Assembly: GCA_009602725.1 (NCBI GenBank)
Contig: WELB01000133.1
Coordinates: forward strand, 167,784-185,065
Direction of reading: 5' to 3'
Origin: Spirogloea muscicola
Taxonomy: Eukaryota; Streptophyta; Zygnematophyceae; Spirogloeales; Spirogloeaceae
Length of the DNA stretch: 17,282 nucleotides
The notes under the pieces are model-generated. The model saw nothing but the letters and a program-made list of their open reading frames with translations, had not been told where the DNA came from and made no database searches. Positions within the stretch are counted from its first letter, which is position 1. Every line of letters starts with the position of its first letter. This document shows positions 10,332 to 17,282 of the stretch, piece by piece. A program made the position numbers and the translations under genes.

Positions 10332-10480
10332 CACAGAAACAAAGCAGCTACGGATCACTCAGGAACCCCTGCTAAGCAGCCTCAGGTCAGATACGCTAGG
10401 CTCCTGGAAGTGGGTCCCCTGGCCAGAGCCAGAGGCAGCAGCGAGGGCTCTGCCGGCCCGCAGGTGCAGCGCGCGGGCCA
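10332..10480 (-). repeat. Inverted partial copy of the retroelement 3' coding end
   Basis: Its reverse complement matches about 10073-10218 closely, starting at TGGCCCGCGCG and running through the codons for the RALAAASGS segment to the sequence after the stop. With the plus copy it forms an inverted repeat of about 147 bp around a spacer of about 113 bp. Homology on the right side ends exactly at the ambiguous base at 10481. On the left it ends near a small hairpin (GCTTGT / ACAAGC at 10314-10332). Confidence 0.75.
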
Positions 10481-10526
10481 NTGGCCTTTCAGCTCTGCCA
10501 GTTTGGGCCGGTTCTTACAAGCCCAG

Positions 10527-10624
10527 GTCTCGAGGCCAGCAGCTCGCAGACGGCCGTAGCAATGGACTACATCAGGCGTATGGTGGCAAGACGTGAGGCG
10601 GAGGAGAACGAGGACACAGATTGA
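10527..10624 (+). other. Possible orphan 3'-terminal exon
   Basis: An open frame after a candidate acceptor (AAGCCCAG|GT, exon from 10527) reads a serine-rich segment, then MDYIRRMVARREAEENEDTD and a stop at 10622-10624. A TGTAA, a common chlorophyte poly(A) signal, lies 66 nt later at 10690. The charged, helix-like composition is gene-like, but I recognise no family and no upstream exon is visible. The retroelement block and the N at 10481 lie directly upstream and could have separated it from the rest of its gene. It may equally be chance. Confidence 0.25.
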
Positions 10625-11179
10625 TGCAGGATGCACCTGTTTGCTCCACAAGCGAGACAAAGTCGGGCTGTCCATGCAAGCAGCTTCCTTGTAACACCAT
10701 TGTGTAGCATAGTGCACATAATGCACATAGTGGATAGCAGAGAGGTAGCAAAGTGATATGGCAGAAAGATGGCAGCGAGAAGTGGATTCTCTCTGCTGTT
10801 TGTCTGATACTGCTTAGATATCTCTTACATGCTGCTGTGCAGAGGAGCTTCATGGCAGAGGTAGATAATGTCGCCTTGCGTCATTGTCAGGAGTAGCTTG
10901 CAACACAATCTTTCTTCATGGGGAGCTTTTGCCAGATGATTCGGCTTTCAGTATTTCTGAGTAAGACTAAACGCATTCTGTCCACATCAAGCTTACCAGC
11001 ACTTCAAATCAACTTCGGGAGCTTGTTTTGAGCATGTTTGATAGTATGTCCATTTGTCATTCTTGTATGTACTCAGCGTGCAGCTCGTCCATAAAGCAAG
11101 AAGCGAAGTACATCAAGTGCTGTGCATCAACCCCGTGGATCGAAGACTTACACCCGAATGGTCATTTGTGACTTGCCGG
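10625..11179. other. Intergenic region, no supported gene
   Basis: AT-richer sequence without a recognisable coding region. It contains small imperfect repeats around 10705-10735 (AGTGCACATA / ATGCACATAG). A reverse-strand TGTAA (TTACA at 11148-11152) lies about 28 nt downstream of the stop of the minus-strand coiled-coil gene and could be its poly(A) signal, though the resulting 3' UTR would be very short. Confidence 0.4.
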
Positions 11180-12146
11180 TCAAGAAGCCATGACATCTGA
11201 TGCAGGAGCGATTGAGCAAACTGCCTTAATCTCCGCATTGATGCCAGCCATGATATTTAGGAAGGCTTCACGGCTGGCATCGAGGCCCTCTTTGAGCACC
11301 TCCTGTGTGTGTTTTGCCTGGGCAATGGCCGATTGCTGGCCCAGAATAGATTGCTGCACAAAGTTAAGGATGAAATCCATGGCTCAGAGACGCTCCCTGA
11401 GCCTGTGTACACGTGGCCATGCAAATGGCTTTCAAGCTAGGTGTATTCAGGACGATTAGTGCAGCATTGCATTGCAAAGCTCGAGGTGAAGTGACACCTG
11501 CTTGGCGGCGAGCGCTGCACGCGCCGACTCCAGCTCCACACTCAGGCCCTTGGCCTCCTCCTCGGCAGCTTGTACCAGTTCTTTCTTATGGACGAGCGAA
11601 GAAGTGGCGCTGCTTAGCTCCGCTTGCAGCCTGGCCCGCCGCGCCTTCAGCTCGTCCACCGCCTTCGCTGCAGCTTGGGATGATATCATAGATCAGTAAG
11701 CCCTTGGAGATTACCTTATCTTTGCCGCCAACAGTTGACTGGCCCTGTGATCAGGGGGATAGCAGAACGCGCAAGCTGCTGCTAGAGGCACCTCCGACGG
11801 CGTTCTCGCGGTGGTAGTCTTGAAGCAGAGCCAGAAAGCGCGCGGCCTGGTCCTCGTCCTGCGCCGGCTCATCCGACGGCGGCGGCGGCGGCGGCGGCGA
11901 CGCGCTGGCGGGCGTGGCGGTGGCGCCGTTCCTGGCGACGCGCCGCTCGGGCCTGCCGGACGTGTGGGACAGCCCCGGCGGCACCGTGCTGCTGGTCGAC
12001 AAGCCCAAAGGCGCGTGGCGAGCCTTAGAACCCGAATTGAACCCTAGACTCTGAAAAAGCAAAGCCTCAATCTCACTTCCCAAGTAGAACAGGGCTTCCA
12101 CAATGACGGCCATGGCTGTGAGAGGCCAGCCCAAAGGCATGGACAA
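11180..12146 (-). CDS. Hypothetical coiled-coil protein, at least three exons
   Basis: I do not recognise this protein. Reading the minus strand, exon A is open from an ATG at 12146 to a donor after 11792. Exon B is 11667-11498 and joins A in phase (ENAVG then AKAVDELKARRARL). Exon C holds MDFILNFVQQSILGQQ to a stop at 11180-11182. Exon B is almost entirely charged heptad-like helix (KKELVQAAEEEAKGLSVELE), a coiled coil of about 55 residues; exon C is also helical. Exon A ends in a poly-Pro tract and [13 protein letters not shown]. The B-to-C junction is unresolved: a TGA sits just before the ATG of exon C, so C needs an acceptor at GAG|CC (phase 1) or is a separate short gene. The start is uncertain because the 5' half of exon A is antisense to TruB exon 1 and may not be coding. 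Confidence 0.5.
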
Positions 12147-15095
12147 GGCCTGAAGGGGCCGGATGGCGCAAAAGGCAGGATAGTGGTCTCCAAGACGTCA
12201 GCAAGTGGGCACTCAGCAACCTCTGGTCAGAACGTGCAAGTGATTGTAACTAGAGGGCGGAAGAGCGTCGCCCTGACGGACCCCGGAGGCAGCAGCCAAT
12301 GCGCGGCCTGCACGCAAGTGGACAGCGAAGGCTAAGGGCCTCTGGTTGGCAGGCGCATCCGGAATACTTGAGCGAGCGACCACTGGGCGTCTGGGATTCG
12401 GTGGCTCGACCTCCTCCAGCGTCTTGCGCGGCGCGCTGTGTCCCGTCGCCAAGGTCGGCAGAGCGAGCAGCCCGGGTTCAGTGCCGCTGGGTCGCTTGCT
12501 CAAGTGTTCAGGATGCGCCTGGCAATCTCGCGGCAGAGGTCCTTAGCCTTTGCCTCCACTTGCGCACAGGCCGCGCCTTGGCTGCTGCCTCAGGTTTCTG
12601 TCACGGCTACGCTTTCCCGCCTCTAGTAACTGCTGACTTGCACTTACTGACTAGAGGTTGTTGAGAGCCCAATTGCTGCCGTCTTGGAGACTAGTACCCA
12701 AGTGCCTCAAACTCGAAGGTTGGAGTCCCGGAACCCCCGATCTTGGACCCCAAAGCCGGAACTTCACAACCTGAGCCTTTGATACCTTGACCACAATCTC
12801 AGCCCTCGACTCTTGTTTCCCAAGCCCAGCCCCGAGCCTGCATCTAGACCTTAAACCCACCTCCACATTCGTCACGCCTTTACCTGCTGATTACCTGCTG
12901 CCTTTACCTGCTGCCCTCCCGCCCGCCAAGGCTGTGGCGCACTGGCCAGAGCCTCTCTGAGCTGACCGCCCGGCCACGGCTCACCCGCGCAGGTTGGACG
13001 TCGTTTGCGGTGTGTGGCAAGCTGCGTCATGTCCTGCGGATCAAGAAGGTGTGCAACGCTTTGAGGGTGCCTGTGAGATGGGCTTGCACCTAAGAGTACC
13101 ACCTGGTCTTCTGGCATCGTGCTGCAGGGGGTCTTGGTTGTGGGTTTTGTTAATAAGGAAAGGGCAAGGTGGAGTCAAGTGGCTATGTCTAGATTGATGT
13201 GATTCATAGATTTGCGGAATTTTGATAGGTGGGAAGGAAAGAGCACTTGACATTGCTCAAACTCCATGTGGCATGCTAGGTAGGTCACGCCGGGACGCTC
13301 GACCCCATGGCTACCGGCCTGCTCGTCGTGTGCTTGGGGAAGGCGACCAAGCTGGCCGACAGGTCGTTGACGAAGTCCTGGCATGCCACATACGTGGCAC
13401 TGCCTGTCTCCAGAAGGGCGTGCACTTTGCTGTCACCATCAGTCAGAGCTGCCATGGCAACATGGCTTGCAGGTACCAAGCAATGGTGAAAGTCTACAGC
13501 GGCACGTTCCGCCTCGGGGAGGCCACTCCCTCGCTGGATGCAGACACCGAGGTCAGTAGACCTGCTTGTGTGCTCTAAGGATGGGCTTGTTTCCTCGTGA
13601 CTGCTTGTACTTTCACAGGGTTGTTGGTTCAGCAGCTAATTCTGCAAGAATAAGCTCTTGATAATGTGGAGCCCAACTATTATTTGTGAAACCCTGTATA
13701 TAGTCCTGAGCACATAAATTCTTTCACCGCACTGCGCAGCTCATCCGCGTATTTGTGGCAAGCTAAGCCCGTGATAGCCACGTTGAGGCCGACCTTCAGA
13801 GTGAAGTTGACTACCTGTGTAGATATGAGGTGCCCTTTGTGTGATGGTAAATGTGCTAGCAGGTGACTGAGACCCGGGAGTGGAGGCACGTGGAGGATGT
13901 AGATCTGCAGCGAGTAAAAGAGCAGTTTCTAGGCGATACCATGCAAGTGCCCCCCATGTACTCCGCCATCCATGTAAGCATCTATTACCTTCCGTCCAGC
14001 TCAAAAGCTCATGTGCATGTGCGAATTCTTGGAAGCTGAATGTACTAAAACCCTATTAGCAAAATGGTGCAACTAATAGCCTTGGTCAGATCCAAAATGC
14101 TGGACCACTTTCAAAGTACATGAGCTTGTCAACAGGTACTTGCATGCTTCGGGTAAGCAGTGGGCAAATCTGCTTGGTGGACCTGCTGCTTGTTGGATGG
14201 TTGCACGTCTCTGTGCCGCAGGCTTCTTGAAATTTGGCCGATTCTTAGATGGTTGCACGGCTAAATGGCAGCTCTGTGCCGCAGTTGAAAGGAGAGCGCT
14301 TGTATGAAAAGGCGCGACGAGGCGAGGTACTCGAGCTGCAGCCACGGCCCGTATTAATCAGCAGCATTGATCTGGCAAGGAATGCGCAGTCAAGGTCAGG
14401 GTCTCTGCTGCTCAGGTGTCTGGTGGCAAGGTGGTGATGATGCTTGAGTACCCTGCCGACGCTGATATGGTGTAACAACCTGATGTCCATCAGGCAGGAC
14501 ATTGACTTTCAGATGGTGTGCTCGAAAGGGACTTATGTGCGGTCGCTTGTTCGAGACCTTGGTCACGCGGTCAACAGGTCTGCCGAAAGTAGCTGCTGAT
14601 ATCCTGCTGCAGCTTGCAAGCTTAAGGCCACAACGCACTTGCTCTAGAAAGTGCTGTACAGCTCACGCGTGAGATTTTCATGAAGCTTACTTTTTGCAGA
14701 AAGTCTTAGTAGCACAACTGTGCAGTTGAATAAGCTTGTATGCTTTCAATAAATCCCAGCGTGCAAGCTCAGCACAACTTGTTGCCACCATGGCAATAGT
14801 TTGAAGCATACGGTCACGACAATTGACAGCTGAGGTCTGGCTGTGCAGCTGTGCACACTTGATAGCCTTGCGACGTGAGCAGATAGGTGAGCAGTTCATC
14901 CAAGGAGCCAATTAATTTTAGCAACTGCCTTTCATATCATCCTCATGATATCCTTCGTGGCATGTCATATACGCAGCTACTTGTTGTGCAAGTTATTGAT
15001 ATTGAAATATACTGGGTGTCTGTGAGCACGCTACAGGGGAGCTATCAGCAGAGGACTCATTCACCATGCCAGACATCCTCAAATATCTACGGTGA
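11824..15095 (+). CDS. TruB-family tRNA pseudouridine synthase (at least 9 exons)
   Basis: TruB enzymes make pseudouridine, classically at tRNA position 55. Proposed exons: about 11824-12010 (5' end open), 12993-13048, 13280-13362, 13473-13551, 13863-13973, 14285-14394, 14494-14577, 14849-14886, 15037-15095. All junctions keep phase. Motifs in order: [27 protein letters not shown] with the catalytic Asp (about 13286-13321), [67 protein letters not shown], and a C-terminus [10 protein letters not shown]. The match is to the plant/cyanobacterial type without an added PUA domain, which may mean an organellar enzyme (inference). No in-frame ATG exists between the TGA at 11821 and the first motif, so an upstream exon or a start I cannot see is needed. 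Intron 1 (982 nt) starts with GC and contains retroelement copies. Confidence 0.88.
12181..12695. repeat. Large foldback of two retroelement tail copies in TruB intron 1
   Basis: The left arm (about 12181-12390, minus) and right arm (about 12481-12695, plus) are reverse complements over about 210 nt with scattered mismatches, around a spacer of about 90 nt. Both arms encode the degraded end of the same protein as at 9455-10206: [19 protein letters not shown] in the right arm, and GRALAAASG ... LTRGC followed by a stop in both arms. The right copy extends further 5' into the spacer ([13 protein letters not shown] from 12395). The copies sit head to head, with their 3' ends outermost. Being intronic, the pair would form a strong RNA hairpin in the TruB pre-mRNA. 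Confidence 0.85.
12876..12917 (+). repeat. Three TTACCTGCTG direct repeats near the end of TruB intron 1
   Basis: TTACCTGCTG occurs three times within about 40 bases (CCTTTACCTGCTGATTACCTGCTGCCTTTACCTGCTG), ahead of the pyrimidine-rich run and acceptor at 12991-12992. It may simply be part of the pyrimidine-rich intron end. Confidence 0.6.
14197..14284 (+). repeat. Duplicated 3' splice-site segment in TruB intron 5
   Basis: The segment GATGGTTGCACG...CTCTGTGCCGCAG occurs twice, at about 14197-14221 and 14248-14284. Each copy ends in an identical candidate acceptor (GCCGCAG). The second copy carries an extra 12 nt (GCTAAATGGCAG) and is the one that continues the TruB reading frame from 14285. 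Using the first acceptor would run into a TGA within three codons. Confidence 0.8.
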
Positions 15096-15441
15096 AGGTC
15101 AGTGTCCTGGATTGTGATCCATGGTCAGATTGGCACAAGGACTCATACCAAAGGGTTGTTTTGAAAGGGGTCACTTTGCCTCAAGCAGAGCAGCTGCATT
15201 TAGCTTGTCAACTGTGAATCAAGGCTAGGCTGCAATCGTTAAGTATTACTTTCAGACAAGAGTTGCTAGCTCAACCTGGGCGTGTTGCACGTGCAGATTA
15301 TGCTTCTGGCAAAGTGTTAGGTGCTAAGGGACTGATATGTGGCTACCCTGGAGGCTTGGAGCAGAGGTCAAACTTCCTGCAACCCCTCAGCCCCAGTCCA
15401 GATCACATCGCCAATAACAAGCATTGCAACAGACAATAGAA
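15096..15441. other. Intergenic region between convergent genes
   Basis: 346 nt between the TruB stop and the dehydrogenase stop on the opposite strand. It must hold both 3' ends. I see no gene, no TGTAA on either strand and no strong repeat. Confidence 0.55.
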
Positions 15442-16853
15442 TCAGAACGGCTCCTCTTGCTGGTCGTTGAAGTAGCCGCCAGTAGTGGAGCCGGGAGGAG
15501 CCAGTGCCACGAACACTGGCGTGTCGGCTCCGTCGTCGGCAGACCTGGGAGCTCTGGAGCCCGCCATGTCTGTGCGGCACCACCCCGGGTTGCATGCATT
15601 CACCAGCACCCCCATGTCCTTGAGCTCCCTGGCTAGGATGCGCGTGTATGCCGCCTCGGCCAGCTTGGAGACACCATACATGCTATCTGGCCAGCCGGCC
15701 TGCCTGTACGTGCCCTTCTCGATGCCTGTAATGAAGTCCTCCACCAATCCGTCCAGCTTGTCAGTTGTCAAGTTCGGGTCCGAGAATTTCCTCTGCACAG
15801 TGCATGGGCAGGGCACACGAGTGGGAGTTAGAGATTGCTAGCATCTAAAAGCATGGGGAAGCCTTGCAGAGTGGCAGGGGGTGCTAGAGACCGCAGTTCT
15901 CATAATCCGCCATGAGGCAGATACAAGGACAATGGCACGCTGACAGCCCATCCAATTTACAGTTGACATCAGTGTGATATGTTGTGATTGATGCTGTCTA
16001 TATTTGCACATAGACGGATTTCAAGAGACTGAACATACTTGCAGCTCGGGCGACACGATTCTCAGCTTGCCCGCCCCAGAGCAGACATTGACCACCCTCG
16101 CACCGACTGTTGAGGAGCGCAGCAGCGGCTTCAGGCGCTCGCAGACAGCTCGAGTGCCCCGGTAGTTAACGTCCAGAGTCTGGCGGGCTTCAGCGGCACC
16201 AAAAACATTGCCCTTGTACGCAAAGCCAGCGTTGTTGACAAGAACATCGAGACCACCATACGTCTGCTCCAACCATCTGCATGCAAGAAATCGATATTGC
16301 TTGGAGCACGTCACGCAGGAGGATTAGTGGAGCTCAGCTTGGATACATTGATGCTGGCAGCCGGGCCCTGTGTCAAACGATAGTAACATCTGGTCACTTG
16401 ATACATGCCAACTATTTCACCTGGCAAATGCGTCGACACTGGCACCATCTGTGATGTCGAGCTGGTGGAAGACGATGTTCTGGAAACCTTGCCCCCGCAG
16501 CTTTGAGACCGCTTCTTCACCCAGGTCAGTCTTCCTTGCCGTGGCGATGCACGTGACACCTTCCGTTGCCAAACGCCTGCCGTGAAGGGCGAGACAAGAA
16601 AGAATGTTATAGCCTGCTCATGATGAAGTGACAAACATTTGCAGTCTGCTTGAGCTCCCCACATAGTTAGCTGCACTACTAATCCACAGAAGTCATCCAT
16701 GGCACGGATGAGCTGCACTGTGCCGGTTGAGTTGTAAGAGTGGTGCCATGAAGCAAGGGGCGCAGAGACCGCCCACCTTGCAATGAAATACCCGATGCCT
16801 TTGTTAGCGCCCGTCACGACAGCGACCGTGTCCGCGGACCACCACTTGTCCAT
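15442..16853 (-). CDS. Carbonyl reductase-like short-chain dehydrogenase (4 exons)
   Basis: This is an NAD(P)H-dependent oxidoreductase of the classical SDR family, closest in pattern to carbonyl reductase CBR1 and the plant menthol-dehydrogenase/salutaridine-reductase group. Substrates are probably small carbonyls or quinones; the exact one is unknown. Exons on the minus strand: 16853-16777, 16576-16421, 16276-16039, 15792-15442. They total 822 nt, 273 aa, close to CBR1 (277). Motifs: TGANKGIG cofactor loop (residues 14-21), NNAG (92-95), Asn115, Ser144 in NVCSGAG, and catalytic YGVSK (Tyr196, Lys200), then NPGWCRTDM. An SPELQ/RKFS junction and the segment before YGVSK are CBR1-like insertions. 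An intact tetrad predicts activity. The ATG at 16853 has an in-frame TAG four codons upstream, but an N-terminal extension by an upstream exon is possible. Confidence 0.92.
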
Positions 16854-17282
16854 GTCGCTGGTGGTCTACCACAACAAGGCTCACAGCGAGGTAAGTGGTA
16901 CTATCACAAGCCCCGGCTTAGCATCTCCTTCCCCCTGCTCAAGCCGAAGTTGCAAGGCATCCAAAGAGGGCAGTTCAGACGGTGTAGCTGACGTTGCCGC
17001 CCGCTCGAGGAGCCGCTGGGGCGGGCTTGCACCCATTCGGCAAAGTCAGCAAAAAGCTCAGCAAGCGCCCACATGCCCAAACAGCGCGAGAGTTGGAAGC
17101 GGGCGACGTTTAGAACCGATGGGCTTAGAGCATGACTCACCAGCGATGCGCTGCGCCGCTCCAAGGGCCACCGCAGGAAGGCGGCGCAGGCCACGGGCGG
17201 GAGCGGCCGGCCCCAAGACCCGGCGCGACCGCAGGGGCCCGGCAGAAGCGCAGGCCTCGGCGGGGCGCCGGGCCGCCGCAGT
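16854..17282. other. Upstream region of the dehydrogenase with two competing exon candidates
   Basis: Minus-strand candidate: a GC-rich exon entering from beyond 17282 and ending at 17141 with a perfect donor (CTG|GTGAGT). It reads PLPPVACAAFLRWPLERRSA and can splice in phase to an acceptor at 16866-16867, extending the dehydrogenase N-terminus with a transit-peptide-like basic sequence. Plus-strand candidate: an ATG at 16852 reading MSLVVYHNKAHSE up to a perfect donor (GAG|GTAAGT, 16891), with a possible next exon after GGTGTAG near 16987. The two models overlap and neither matches a family I know. The rest is GC-rich flank cut by the window end. Confidence 0.3.

Noticed and set aside
12181-12695. 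LINE twin-priming inversion from a single insertion
   Set aside because: Both arms contain the same 3' end of the element; twin-priming would place different segments in opposite orientations.
12876-12917. CRISPR-like repeats
   Set aside because: The units are only about 10 nt with irregular spacing, inside a eukaryotic intron.
14857-14925. TruB ending in EQFIQGAN and a stop right after LRREQIG
   Set aside because: A good donor at 14887 and an acceptor at 15035-15036 join in phase to an exon giving the expected family C-terminus, which is the better model; read-through remains a possible isoform.

Overview
The window is nuclear DNA from a eukaryote with many short spliceosomal introns. It is most likely a green alga (Chlorophyta, perhaps a trebouxiophyte). 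The reasons are GC- and GGC-rich coding sequence, introns of about 90-310 nt, plant-type listerin and TruB proteins, a TTTAGGG-type motif, and several GC-AG introns. The taxonomic call is inference. All exon models were built by hand from reading-frame continuity, splice dinucleotides and family motifs, without transcript data.

Layout. (1) 231-8280, plus strand: a complete listerin-type E3 ubiquitin ligase (LTN1) in 14 exons, modelled as 1997 aa and ending in a RING of the listerin type. (2) 8281-9176: no gene I can support. (3) 9177-10480: a nest of decayed retroelement fragments in both orientations, including a frameshifted copy of the zinc-finger/nuclease-like tail that follows the reverse transcriptase in some LINE-like elements. 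A single N at 10481 marks its right edge. (4) 10481-11179: mostly non-coding, with one possible orphan 3' exon. (5) About 11183-12146, minus strand: an unrecognised coiled-coil protein in at least three exons. (6) About 11824-15095, plus strand: a TruB-family tRNA pseudouridine synthase in at least nine exons. Its first recognised exon lies antisense to the 5' part of the coiled-coil gene, and its first intron holds a large foldback made of two more copies of the retroelement tail. (7) 15442-16853, minus strand: a carbonyl-reductase-like short-chain dehydrogenase in four exons, convergent with TruB. (8) 16854-17282: an upstream region with two competing weak exon models, one on each strand.

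The three recognised genes are housekeeping functions (ribosome-associated quality control, RNA modification, carbonyl reduction), and nothing suggests they form one pathway. The unusual content lies in gene structure: GC-AG introns, an antisense 5' overlap, a duplicated splice acceptor and inverted retroelement fragments. I found no CRISPR array, tRNA, rRNA or defence-like cluster, and no convincing new multi-gene system.
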